Assembly (NCBI RefSeq): GCF_004001065.1 | Contig: NZ_BIML01000031.1 | Location: 1-47,703, forward strand | From: Paenibacillus xylaniclasticus | GTDB lineage: Bacteria; Bacillota; Bacilli; Paenibacillales; Paenibacillaceae | Length of the DNA: 47,703 nt | Reading direction: 5' to 3' | Shown here: one piece after another, positions 34,515-42,684 of the stretch | How positions within the stretch are numbered: position 1 is the stretch's first letter | Layout: each line of letters opens with the position of its first letter | Program-made: the position numbers and the translations under genes | Notes under the pieces: generated by a model | Database searches by the model: none | Told to the model about the DNA's origin: nothing | The model's input: only the letters and a program-made list of their open reading frames with translations

Positions 34515-34553
34515 TAAAAAAAGATGATACAAGGCTATCGCCCTGTATCATCT
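34515..34553 (-). terminator. Terminator of the carboxylase-pxpA operon
   Basis: AGATGATACA (34522-34531) pairs with TGTATCATCT (34544-34553), then seven T on the minus strand; 19 nt past the pxpA stop. Confidence 0.9.
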
Positions 34554-34571
34554 CCTGCATTACCTATACTT

Positions 34572-35294
34572 TTACTTCCGGACTCCAATCTTCCAGCCCG
34601 CTTCTACTAATATATCCCGCACCGCCTGCATCTTGGCTGCCGATCCCGGCGTGTCGCTATGCACGCATACCGTTTCGATCGAGCTGCCTTCAACGATGGC
34701 CAGCGCCCGCTTCGCAATATCGCTCGGCTCGCCGATTTCCTCTAGCGTCCATCCGAACATCTTCACCTTATTATCATAGTATGGACGATCTGCGAAATAC
34801 TCGCTTACGACTTTAAGATTAGCTTCGGTTGCCGATTTGTACAACTCGGAGCCCGGAAGGGTGTAAACCTCCAAGTCCGGATTATAAGCCAGAACAGCCT
34901 TCACCGTTGCCTCGCTGACTTCCTGCTTCTCTGCGGCCATCATATACCAAGCGCCATGCGGCTTAATGTGCGACATCGTTAGTCCTGCCGGCTTCAGGAA
35001 GGCGTCAAGCGCACCGAGCTGATACAGCACGTAATCATAGATTTCCTGCGGCTTCACATTCATCTCGCGACGTCCAAAACCGATCCGGTCCGGCAAGCCT
35101 ACGTGAGCGCCGACTCTTACGCCATAGTGAGCAGCCAGCGCTACAGACTCGCGCATGACATGCGGATCGCCCGCATGAAAGCCTGTCGCCACATTCGCCG
35201 AGCTAATTAACGGCATGAGTTCCTCGTCCATTCCATACTTGTACAATCCGAAGCTTTCGCCCATATCGCAGTTAAGGTCAATGATTTTGTCCAT
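34572..35294 (-). CDS. pxpA: 5-oxoprolinase subunit A, LamB/YcsF family
   Basis: 240 residues: IDLNCDMGESFGLYKYGMDE, SSANVATGFHAGDPHVMRES, VGAHVGLPDRIGFGRREM and VCVHSDTPGSAAKMQAVRDI, all LamB/YcsF hallmarks. PxpA works with PxpB (KipI-like) and PxpC (KipA-like) to open 5-oxoproline with ATP. No separate pxpB/pxpC is present, but the carboxylase gene 22 bp upstream contains KipI-like and KipA-like domains. It occupies the operon position where allophanate hydrolase is expected. GAGGTG lies before the ATG. Its substrate in this context is uncertain. Confidence 0.92.
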   Translation of the reverse strand: MDKIIDLNCDMGESFGLYKYGMDEELMPLISSANVATGFHAGDPHVMRESVALAAHYGVRVGAHVGLPDRIGFGRREMNVKPQEIYDYVLYQLGALDAFLKPAGLTMSHIKPHGAWYMMAAEKQEVSEATVKAVLAYNPDLEVYTLPGSELYKSATEANLKVVSEYFADRPYYDNKVKMFGWTLEEIGEPSDIAKRALAIVEGSSIETVCVHSDTPGSAAKMQAVRDILVEAGWKIGVRK

Positions 35295-35316
35295 GGTCGC
35301 ACCTCATTAAGTCATA

Positions 35317-38300
35317 TTATTTTGTAATAGCAGCCAGACGTTGACCTGCATGAACGCCGTCTCCCGGCTTCACATTGACAGAGTAGATCGTGCCGTCGCA
35401 AGGAGCCAGTACTGGGAATTCCATCTTCATGCTCTCCTCGACGATCAACACATCGCCCTTCTTAACCTGCTGTCCAGGCTCCACGATTACTTTCCATACG
35501 TTACCTGGCATCGAACAGAGGACAGGCACGGTACCTTCCGGAAGCTCTTCCTCTTCAGAAGCCTCGACAACCTCTTGCTCCGAAATATATTCATCCAATC
35601 CAAGCCGCTTCCAATTATCCTTCTCCGCCTTGAAGGCAGCCTGCTGACGGGTACGGAATTGTTCTGTGCTGTCTTTGATCGAATCCAGGAATTTCAGATA
35701 TTCTCCTAGATCAAATGTCGTTTCCGTAATTTCCACTTCGTATCGGCCTCTGAGAATATCCTCACGGAGCTGAAGCAGCTCATCAGCTTCTACAGGGTAG
35801 AATTGAATTTGGTCGAAGAACCGAAGCAGCCATGGCTTACCCTTCTGGAAGCTTCTCGTATCGCGAAGTCGATTCCACATCTGTACCGTTCTGCCTACAA
35901 ATTGATAGCCGCCCGGTCCTTCCATGCCGTATACCGCCATGTAAGCACCACCGATTGCCACAGCGTTCTCAGGTGTCCAGGTACGTGCCGGATTATATTT
36001 CGTCGCCACCAGCCGATGTCTCGGATCAATTGGCACAGCGCAAGGAGCACCCAGATAAACATCTCCCAAGCCAAGAACGAGATAATTCGCATCGAACACA
36101 ATTCGCTTAACGTCATCGATATGATCGAGCCCATTCATACGCCTAATGAAATCGATATTGCTTGGGCACCAAGGCGCATCAGGGCGAACATTGTTCTGAT
36201 AACGTTCTATAGCCAGACGCGTTGCCGGATCATCCCAAGACAGCGGCAGACGTACAATACGCGACGGAACCGTAATCGATTCTAGTGGAGGCAAGCTCCG
36301 ATCGAGCTCAAGAATACGACGTGCAGCTTCCTTCACGGTTATCTTCGCCGGATCAATGTGAACCTGCAAGGAACGAACCCCTGGCGTCAGATCAATAACA
36401 GGCAGGTCACTTGCCTGAATGGATTGCATTAACGCTTGAACTTGGAAACGATAGACGAGGTCCAGCTCCATAATTCCGTATTCAACGAGCAGCGTTTGAT
36501 CGCCGGCGCAGCGAATCGTGAACGGAAATCTCCGATCCTCTGTCTCGTTGACCAGCAGCGGATAAGCCTGTGTAATGGAAGAATCTACTGCTGGCAGCGC
36601 CTGAGGCTCCACCGGTTGACCTTCGCCGATTGCACGGATATACCGCTCTTGCTCTTCCCTCATCGCTTCCGCCTGCTCCAGCGTGAGCAATTGGAACGTA
36701 ATTTTATCTCCCGGATGCAGCTGACCCAGCTTCCATAGCTCTGCCGTAGCTGTCGTTGCCGGACATACAAATCCGCCAAGGCTTGGACCGTCAGGACCGA
36801 GTAGAATCGGCATATCCCCCGTCAAATCTATCGTACCAATAGCATAGGCATTATCGTGAAGGTTAGATGGATGCGAGCCTGCTTCTCCGCCATCCTCACG
36901 TGCCCATAGCGGCGCTGGTCCGATCAAGCGAACACCGGTACGTGAACTGTTGAAATGGACTTCCCATTTCGTCTCCGTAAGCTGCGTTAAATATTCCGGC
37001 TTCAAGAATTCCTCTGTACAGAGCGGCCCCGGAACAATACCAATCGTCCATTCGCGCACGACAGAAGGTCTGTAGCTCTCCGCAAGCTCATTTAACACTT
37101 TGCTCTCTTGCGTTCGATTAATTCCGAGAACATCGCCCGTGCGCAATGCCCGGCCGCCATGTCCGCCGAAGCCTACCGAAATACCGAGCGTGAATGTAGA
37201 TGCACTTCCCAAAATTTGCGGCATATCAAAGCCGCCTTCAATGAGGAAATAAGTGCGCATCCCTTCCTTCGCTTCGCCGAACGTAATCGTCTGACCGCGC
37301 TTAGCCAGGCAAGGCTTATACAAGGCGACAGGCTCTCCATCAAGCTCCGCTTGCATATCTGCACCCGTTAAGCAGAACCATCTGTCATCCCGGAAGCGAT
37401 AAGAACCGCCGCGCAGCGTCATCTCCAGACCAGGAGCATGATCCTCATTGCCGAGCAGCTTATTACCAATCCGGAAGCTCAGCGAGTCCATCGGACCCCC
37501 TGGCGGCACGCCGACATCCCAGTAGCCTAATCGGCCAGGATAATCCTGCACCGTCGTTTGGACGCCACCGTCGAGAACTTCGAGCGCACGCTCTGCAGGC
37601 GCAAATCCATTTAGCATTTGCGTATATACATTACCTGCTCGGCACTCCTCATCCTGAAGCAGCGCTTGTACGTACTGAAGGTTGGTCGTAATACCGTACA
37701 GCCGCGTTTCTTCAATGGCAGCAACCAGCTTATTGATCGCATCTTCTCTCGTTTCGCCGTGCACGATGATTTTGGCTAGCATTGGATCGTACAGCGTTGT
37801 AACCGTCATGCCGTCCCGTACCCAAGTTTCAATGCGGGCATGCTCAGAGAATTTAGCTTGATCCAGCTGTCCGGCACTTGGACGAAAATCCTGCAAGCAA
37901 TCCTCTGCATAAATACGAGCCTGAATGCTATGCCCCTTCGGTTCAGATACGCGGGATTGGAGATCCTTCAGCTCATCCGCTGCCTCAAGAACCATCCATT
38001 CCACTAGATCGATACCAAGCACTTCCTCTGTGACACCGTGCTCGACCTGCAGCCTCGTATTCACTTCCAAGAAATAAAACTCTTCGGTTTGCGGATCGTA
38101 CAGGAACTCAACCGTCCCCGCACTGCGGTATCCTACTTCGGCCGCCAGCCGTTTGGCAGCGTCCAATATGCTGCGACGAACCTCGGAAGAAAGATTCGGC
38201 GCAGGACTTTCTTCAATAACTTTCTGATTTCGGCGCTGAATCGAGCAATCGCGTTCTCCTAACGCAACAACCTCTCCGAAACGATTACCGAAGATTTGAA

Positions 38301-38928
38301 CCTCAATATGACGGGCTTTTGTAATATATTTTTCTAGGAAGACGCTGCCATTTTTGAAATTCGCTTCAGCCAAATAACGAACGGAATCGAATGCCGTACG
38401 AAGCGCTTCCTCATCGGCACATACGCGCATTCCGATACCGCCGCCTCCGGCTGTACTTTTCAGAATAACAGGATACCCGATCCGGGAAGCCTCGCTAACC
38501 GCTTCCGCAAGCTCAGTAATAAGCTCCGTTCCCGGAAGAAGAGGAACGCCCGCTTTGACCGCAATCTCTCTGGCCGAATGCTTCAATCCGAACCATTGCA
38601 TTTGCTCAGCCGTAGGTCCGATAAATTCAATTCCATTTTCTTTACAAGCCTTAGCAAACTCCGCGTTCTCGCTCAAGAAGCCGTAACCCGGATGAATAGC
38701 CTGCGCACCGGTTTGAATCGCCGTCTGCAGAATCAGCTCCGCGTTCAAATAACTGTCTTTCGCAGGGCCTTCGCCGATCAGCACCGCTTCATCCGCGTTA
38801 TCGACATGAAGACTGTCTTGGTCAGCCTGTGTATATACCGCAACGGAAGCAATGCCCATTTTTTTCAATGTCCGCTCAATTCGAACCGCAATAGCTCCCC
38901 GGTTAGCAATCAATACTTTTGTAAACAT
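35317..38928 (-). CDS. uca: Urea carboxylase family protein (possibly guanidine carboxylase)
   Basis: 1203 residues in the complete urea-carboxylase order. Biotin carboxylase (1 to about 450): FTKVLIANRGAIAVRIERTL, KSTAGGGGIGMR, EVNTRLQVEHGVTE. KipA/AHS2-like domain (about 460-770): VLDGGVQTTVQDYPGRLGYW and VPPGGPMDSLSFRIGNKLLG. KipI/AHS1-like domain (about 815-1030): IRCAGDQTLLVEYG and LTPGVRSLQVHIDP. C-terminal biotin carrier with ESMKMEF (Lys1168 biotinylated). It carboxylates urea to allophanate, or guanidine to carboxyguanidine, using ATP and bicarbonate. Two DUF1989 genes just upstream favour guanidine (they form carboxyguanidine deiminase in studied bacteria). No allophanate hydrolase gene is in the window. 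Confidence 0.9.
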   Translation of the reverse strand: MFTKVLIANRGAIAVRIERTLKKMGIASVAVYTQADQDSLHVDNADEAVLIGEGPAKDSYLNAELILQTAIQTGAQAIHPGYGFLSENAEFAKACKENGIEFIGPTAEQMQWFGLKHSAREIAVKAGVPLLPGTELITELAEAVSEASRIGYPVILKSTAGGGGIGMRVCADEEALRTAFDSVRYLAEANFKNGSVFLEKYITKARHIEVQIFGNRFGEVVALGERDCSIQRRNQKVIEESPAPNLSSEVRRSILDAAKRLAAEVGYRSAGTVEFLYDPQTEEFYFLEVNTRLQVEHGVTEEVLGIDLVEWMVLEAADELKDLQSRVSEPKGHSIQARIYAEDCLQDFRPSAGQLDQAKFSEHARIETWVRDGMTVTTLYDPMLAKIIVHGETREDAINKLVAAIEETRLYGITTNLQYVQALLQDEECRAGNVYTQMLNGFAPAERALEVLDGGVQTTVQDYPGRLGYWDVGVPPGGPMDSLSFRIGNKLLGNEDHAPGLEMTLRGGSYRFRDDRWFCLTGADMQAELDGEPVALYKPCLAKRGQTITFGEAKEGMRTYFLIEGGFDMPQILGSASTFTLGISVGFGGHGGRALRTGDVLGINRTQESKVLNELAESYRPSVVREWTIGIVPGPLCTEEFLKPEYLTQLTETKWEVHFNSSRTGVRLIGPAPLWAREDGGEAGSHPSNLHDNAYAIGTIDLTGDMPILLGPDGPSLGGFVCPATTATAELWKLGQLHPGDKITFQLLTLEQAEAMREEQERYIRAIGEGQPVEPQALPAVDSSITQAYPLLVNETEDRRFPFTIRCAGDQTLLVEYGIMELDLVYRFQVQALMQSIQASDLPVIDLTPGVRSLQVHIDPAKITVKEAARRILELDRSLPPLESITVPSRIVRLPLSWDDPATRLAIERYQNNVRPDAPWCPSNIDFIRRMNGLDHIDDVKRIVFDANYLVLGLGDVYLGAPCAVPIDPRHRLVATKYNPARTWTPENAVAIGGAYMAVYGMEGPGGYQFVGRTVQMWNRLRDTRSFQKGKPWLLRFFDQIQFYPVEADELLQLREDILRGRYEVEITETTFDLGEYLKFLDSIKDSTEQFRTRQQAAFKAEKDNWKRLGLDEYISEQEVVEASEEEELPEGTVPVLCSMPGNVWKVIVEPGQQVKKGDVLIVEESMKMEFPVLAPCDGTIYSVNVKPGDGVHAGQRLAAITK

Positions 38929-38940
38929 CGTTAACTCCCC

Positions 38941-39591
38941 TTAGTTGTCCCATACATAAAGCTGTACTGGAGTCGGATTATAGTCATTGCAAGGATTAAG
39001 CAGCTGCGAGCAAACGCTCATGAGCACCAGCGTGCGGCGCTTCGCCTGAACCTCCACATAAGATCCCTTAGGGGAGATACCGTCTACAAATTTAAGCCCG
39101 CCTTCAGGTGTTAGAGGCACCTTCGTGAAGAAGTTAACGTTAGGCGGCAGGTCCCGCTTCGTTAAGCCGAAATTATGCTTGGCCATCTGCAGCAGGTACG
39201 TATCTCGGCAGCTGTGATTATGAACTTTATCGTGACCGTAGCGTACCGTATTGCTCTGCGAGGAGCAGTAACCGAACCACAGATCATGGTAGCCGACAGT
39301 ATCCGCAACGATCGTTAGCAGCTCTTTGCCCGACTCCGTTAGCAGACTTGAGCCTGTCGTCACGAAGATTCTGCCTTCCTCCTCCATCGTCACCACCGAG
39401 CTGTAATGATCCTCCGGATTATCGGCGTCATAGAATATAACATCAACCGCTTGGTTTCCCCCTAGATCAACAATTCGCAGCACTTGACCTTCCTCAAGCT
39501 CATACGTCCAGCCTTCTCCAGACAGTACGACCTCCTGATGGACAGCATCCTCTACTCGACGTGGACTTTCAACTCTATTAAGAACGGTCAT
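38941..39591 (-). CDS. DUF1989 protein, UAAP2 type (carboxyguanidine deiminase subunit)
   Basis: 216 residues. DUF1989 hallmarks: GEGWTYELEEGQVLRIVDLG, NQAVDVIFYDADNP, TIVADTVGYHDLWFGYCSSQ, NTVRYGHDKVHNHSCRDTYL, LTKRDLPPNVNFFTKVPLTP and NPCNDYNPTPVQLYVWD. It matches urea-amidolyase-associated protein 2. Such pairs have been shown to deiminate carboxyguanidine to allophanate and ammonia. Candidate metal ligands are seen in YCSSQSN and HNHSCRD, but DTV stands where many relatives have DTC (recalled). AGGGGG lies 7 nt before the ATG. Tightly spaced with both neighbours. Confidence 0.88.
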   Translation of the reverse strand: MTVLNRVESPRRVEDAVHQEVVLSGEGWTYELEEGQVLRIVDLGGNQAVDVIFYDADNPEDHYSSVVTMEEEGRIFVTTGSSLLTESGKELLTIVADTVGYHDLWFGYCSSQSNTVRYGHDKVHNHSCRDTYLLQMAKHNFGLTKRDLPPNVNFFTKVPLTPEGGLKFVDGISPKGSYVEVQAKRRTLVLMSVCSQLLNPCNDYNPTPVQLYVWDN

Positions 39592-39620
39592 TTTATTTCC
39601 CCCTATCGAAATATTTGCGC

Positions 39621-40334
39621 TTAGCTTAAAGCAAGAAACTCCCAGCTGTTCTCGAATGCACGCTTGTTCTCCGGTCTGAGATTAACACAGTAATCAAACT
39701 CATTGACAGGCGGTGCTTCAAACACTTCAATCTGCACAGGCACCGATGGATACTCCGTTCGCGGATCATGCGGATTCGGCGTATTCGACAAAACTAGCAG
39801 AACATCTAGCTCCGTACGTAAAGTTACGGTCGAGCCTTCTGGGCAGTGACCCTCTTGAAAATGCAAGTACCCCTCTTCATCGCACACAATCTTCGAGAAC
39901 AAGTTCACAACCGGCCCCAAATCGCGTTGGCTTAAGCCGTTTCTTATGAGCTCGATACTCAAATTCTCGTCGCCGCTGCGAAACCGTTCATTGCGCTGCT
40001 CTTGGAAATTCGTTACGCCATACTTCATGTCAGTTTTGCTGCGTCTGATATATCCGCCGATTGGGTCGTGCCATCCAAGGCTGTCCTCAACGATGCTCGC
40101 CAATGCCCGTCCGTTATCTCCCAGAAGCACATCGCCTCTCGTTAATCGGGATATAAATTGCGCCTTCATCGTATCCGACATGTTATAGCTCTCATTCAAA
40201 TCCTTCGCGTTGAAGAGCAGCACCGACACATTCGCGCCCTCACCAAGCGCTGTAAAGCGGATCTGCTTCCCATGTCCTACTACACCTGACCACTTACCGC
40301 CGGGAGGAAGGATTTTTGTCCAAACTTTGCTCAT
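39621..40334 (-). CDS. DUF1989 protein, UAAP1 type (carboxyguanidine deiminase subunit)
   Basis: 237 residues, first structural gene of the operon. ILPPGGKWSGVVGHGKQIRF, ANVSVLLFNAKDLNESYNMS, SIVEDSLGWHDPIGGYIRRS and LSQRDLGPVVNLFSKIVCDE identify UAAP1. Where relatives carry Cys residues in the metal-binding stretch (TCGWHD..CG, from memory), this protein has SLGWHDPIGG, so it may be the non-catalytic partner of the 38941-39591 subunit. AAGGAGA lies before the ATG, after a long leader that holds a small ORF. Confidence 0.88.
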   Translation of the reverse strand: MSKVWTKILPPGGKWSGVVGHGKQIRFTALGEGANVSVLLFNAKDLNESYNMSDTMKAQFISRLTRGDVLLGDNGRALASIVEDSLGWHDPIGGYIRRSKTDMKYGVTNFQEQRNERFRSGDENLSIELIRNGLSQRDLGPVVNLFSKIVCDEEGYLHFQEGHCPEGSTVTLRTELDVLLVLSNTPNPHDPRTEYPSVPVQIEVFEAPPVNEFDYCVNLRPENKRAFENSWEFLALS

Positions 40335-40422
40335 ATAGAAATCTCCTTTACAATTTTGTTGGAAAATTCAGTCTATTTAAAGTTGCGTACTAACTGGCTT
40401 ATATTGCTGCAGGTTAAGATGT

Positions 40423-40491
40423 TCATTCAAGCAGTGGGAACTTCCTAATCAGGATGACTTTGCGTAGCAATGTGTTTCTCGATGTCGTCAT
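40423..40491 (-). CDS. Putative 22-residue leader peptide of the carboxylase operon
   Basis: ATG at 40491 with AGGGAG (40501-40506) 9 nt upstream. The product starts MTTSRNTLLRKVILIRKFPL and ends LE before TGA: 5 basic residues of 22, three of them Arg. The start region GTTAAGATG (minus strand, 40489-40497) is perfectly complementary to CATCTTAAC just after the stop (40413-40421), so the ORF is enclosed by a 9-bp inverted repeat that can hide the start codon. It lies 89 bp before the first structural gene, in the leader made from the MerR-type promoter. A translational attenuator is a reasonable hypothesis; the peptide could also be a chance ORF. Confidence 0.4.
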   Translation of the reverse strand: MTTSRNTLLRKVILIRKFPLLE

Positions 40492-40611
40492 CTTAACTGC
40501 CTCCCTATTGAAAGAATGATCTTTAGCATCTCAAGCGTTGCTTTCTCACGCTTCCTCGAAACCATTTCGTAAATCTTGTGTTAGGTTTCTTAATACTCAT
40601 GTAACTGTTCA

Positions 40612-40628
40612 GGTAATGTTTCCTTACA
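40612..40628. promoter_or_regulatory. Near-consensus GlnR/TnrA box in the carboxylase promoter
   Basis: On the minus strand TGTAA-GGAAACA-TTACC, one mismatch (last base) to TGTNA-N7-TNACA. It overlaps the expected transcription start of the MerR-type promoter, a position fit for repression under nitrogen excess. Confidence 0.5.
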
Positions 40629-40631
40629 TAA

Positions 40632-40662
40632 AGAATAAACTCTATACTAGGTATAGAGTCAA
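40632..40662 (-). promoter_or_regulatory. MerR-type promoter and operator of the carboxylase operon
   Basis: On the minus strand TTGACT (40657-40662), a 19-bp spacer and TATTCT (40632-40637). Inside the spacer and overlapping the -35 is a perfect dyad ACTCTATAC-TAG-GTATAGAGT (40639-40659). The over-long spacer with a dyad between the boxes is the signature of MerR-activated promoters. The only MerR gene in the window ends 40 bp upstream and reads in the same direction. Confidence 0.85.
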
Positions 40663-40673
40663 TACATGTGAAT

Positions 40674-40724
40674 AAAAAAATCCAAATCCTTCGGACTGAC
40701 TCTAGTCCATAAGAATTTGGATTT
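40674..40724 (-). terminator. Terminator of the MerR gene
   Basis: AAATCCAAAT (40678-40687) pairs with ATTTGGATTT (40715-40724), then seven T on the minus strand. It overlaps the last codons of the MerR gene and insulates it from the operon promoter that follows. Confidence 0.8.
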
Positions 40725-41535
40725 CGGCAATTAAATCCACTTCGCCTTCGGATTTAAACCGGTTGGGCGCAGAGAACTCATAGATTCGGCCTTGCGTCTT
40801 GATCCGATTCTTAAGCAGATATCGATATAACTTCTGATATGGCTTCATATAATCTTCAGGACAAAGCTTAAAAGCAATCGTTATATAATCCCCTTCGGGA
40901 ATAGTGAGAAACGATATTTCATCGGTATCCGACAGTTTGACGCTGTCTTTCACGATAGGCGAGAACATCGCTTTATATTCGATATCCTCGGTCCTCTTAT
41001 AATCCTTCAGCTCATAGATACAACCATATTGACTCGGAAGTAAGCCGCCATTGCTCTCGATAACCGCCCCCAATTTTCTCATATACAAATCGATTGGATC
41101 GTAAGGACTTAGCTTCTCCGAGCATTGGACGACAACCACTTGCCTTTCCATAATTCTTCGCTTCATTACAACATTCAGCTGTTTCAATTGCAGCTGTTCA
41201 CTCAATTGCAATTTCTGCTGATTAAGGAGTACTTTCGCCTTCTCCAGCTCTTTAATTTTATTATCAATAATCTTCTCTTGATTATTGAGAAATTCGTACA
41301 TATTCTCTGAAGAGCCTTCCATAATCTTTTTAATCTCCATCAAAGGCGTTCCTATGTTTTTTAAGTATTTGATTACATTAAGAAAAATCATCTGTTGTTC
41401 CGTGTAATATCGATAATTATTACTGCTATTAACGTACGCAGGCATGAATAAGCCCATTTTTTCATACAGCCTAAGCGTCTGCACAGATATATTATTCAGC
41501 TTAGCCATTTCACCAATGCTAAAATAACGATTCAT
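40702..41535 (-). CDS. MerR-family regulator with GyrI-like effector domain (BmrR-like)
   Basis: 277 residues from the ATG at 41535 (GGAAGGG 9 nt upstream; the TTG at 41553 is part of that stretch). N-terminal winged HTH: YFSIGEMAKLNNISVQTLRL, YEKMGLFMPAY..SSNNYRYYT. A long dimer helix follows (about 80-125, EKIIDNKIKELEKAKVLL...). The C-terminal domain (about 130-277; RRIMERQVVVVQCSEKLSPY, IPEGDYITIAFKL) is of the GyrI-like ligand-binding type that in BmrR binds organic cations. It probably activates the operon downstream through the dyad at 40639-40659; the ligand may be guanidinium or another cationic nitrogen source (inference). Confidence 0.9.
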   Translation of the reverse strand: MNRYFSIGEMAKLNNISVQTLRLYEKMGLFMPAYVNSSNNYRYYTEQQMIFLNVIKYLKNIGTPLMEIKKIMEGSSENMYEFLNNQEKIIDNKIKELEKAKVLLNQQKLQLSEQLQLKQLNVVMKRRIMERQVVVVQCSEKLSPYDPIDLYMRKLGAVIESNGGLLPSQYGCIYELKDYKRTEDIEYKAMFSPIVKDSVKLSDTDEISFLTIPEGDYITIAFKLCPEDYMKPYQKLYRYLLKNRIKTQGRIYEFSAPNRFKSEGEVDLIAEIQILMD

Positions 41536-41762
41536 ATTCACGCACCCTTCCAATTGTCCTCGCTAATCCATAAAAGGAACTGATCTGCTGTTGAGATTAC
41601 ACCTAAGTATAGGATGCATCCCCAATTACTCGGATTTATATCGTAACAAAGCTGACAACACGATCAACAAGGATAAGGTCGAATATTCAATGCGTCTATA
41701 GTACCAAATCGTAGGTTTGATGAACAGACAAACCGTGGGCAGAAAATACTGGTTATGGAATT

Positions 41763-41796
41763 AAAAAAGGCGGTTTACTGTCCAGTAAACCGCCTT
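41763..41796 (-). terminator. Terminator of the SDR gene
   Basis: AAGGCGGTTTACTG-TC-CAGTAAACCGCCTT, a perfect 14-bp stem with a T-run on the minus strand. Confidence 0.92.
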
Positions 41797-41809
41797 AAAG
41801 TGAACAAGA

Positions 41810-42544
41810 TTATTGAGCTGTAAGCCCGCCATCCGCAACAAATTCAGAGCCCGTGGAGTAGCTGGATTCATCGGAAGCCAAGAAGAGCACAAGGTTCGTA
41901 ACCTCTTCTGGCTGTGCCACCCGTTGAAGCGGGATAAACTTCGAGAACTCTTCAATGGCAGCCTTAGAATCCTCTTGTTGAATCATAGGCGTCGCGATAA
42001 CGCCAGGATGTACCGAGTTGACTCGAATGTCTTGTCTGGACAGCTCCATCGCAGCAGCCTTGGTCATACCGCGCACAGCGAATTTCGTATCCGTGTAGCC
42101 AATAGCACCGCCGACAAGTCCATTGATCGAGGAGACGTTGATAATCGATCCATTTCCTGCTTGCTTCATCGAAGGCACAACGGCTTTCATCCCTAGAAAT
42201 ACAGAAACTTGGTTAATGTCAACGATTCGGCGATATTCATCGAGCGTCATCGACAACAGGCTGTTGTTCACCGAAATCCCTGCATTGTTCACCAGAATGT
42301 GTACCGGTCCGAAAGTTTCCTCCGCCTTCTGGATGACATTGGCCCAATCCGCTTCACTTGCTACATTATGTTTAACGAAGATCGCATTCTCGCCAAGCTC
42401 TGCAGCAAGAGCGCTTCCTAAGTCTTCCTTCAAATCGGTCAGCACGACCTTCGCGCCCTCTTCAACAAAACGTTTGGCATGGGCAGCGCCCATTCCTTGG
42501 GCAGCCCCCGTAACGATAGCAACTTTGTTATCTAAACGTCCCAC
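41810..42544 (-). CDS. Short-chain dehydrogenase/reductase
   Basis: 244 residues, classical SDR. Cofactor motif TGAAQGMG (12-19), NNAG (86-89), catalytic Ser139, Tyr150 and Lys154 (YTDTK), and the C-terminal substrate loop followed by GSEFVADGGLTAQ. Acidic Asp37 after beta-2 (LTDLKED) suggests NAD(H) preference. It resembles 3-alpha(20-beta)-hydroxysteroid and cyclohexanol dehydrogenases, but the substrate is unknown. Divergent from a TetR regulator with a dyad in the shared promoter region, so it is probably induced by the TetR ligand. Confidence 0.92.
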   Translation of the reverse strand: MGRLDNKVAIVTGAAQGMGAAHAKRFVEEGAKVVLTDLKEDLGSALAAELGENAIFVKHNVASEADWANVIQKAEETFGPVHILVNNAGISVNNSLLSMTLDEYRRIVDINQVSVFLGMKAVVPSMKQAGNGSIINVSSINGLVGGAIGYTDTKFAVRGMTKAAAMELSRQDIRVNSVHPGVIATPMIQQEDSKAAIEEFSKFIPLQRVAQPEEVTNLVLFLASDESSYSTGSEFVADGGLTAQ

Positions 42545-42585
42545 AAGAACACCTCCAAAGTTAATAAGCCCATTATAATGACTTA

Positions 42586-42600
42586 TTTACATTTTGTAAA
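42586..42600. promoter_or_regulatory. Candidate TetR operator between SDR and TetR genes
   Basis: TTTACA-TTT-TGTAAA, a perfect inverted repeat in the 140-bp divergent promoter region, 42 bp upstream of the SDR start. Confidence 0.5.
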
Positions 42601-42684
42601 CGAAATAACTTTCCATACATTGTTTTACCCCGAAAAGCACAAAAATCATACAAGCATGTTACAATTAGGTTGGGTGATTCTATA

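Noticed and set aside
35803-36285. Plus-strand ORF opposite the carboxylase gene
   Set aside because: Antisense shadow of a fully conserved domain of the carboxylase.
40335-40625. Guanidine-I (ykkC) riboswitch in the leader of the carboxylase operon
   Set aside because: I looked for the conserved ACGG / GGGA..AAAGCCCGGGAGA-type blocks and did not find them; the leader instead holds a small ORF.
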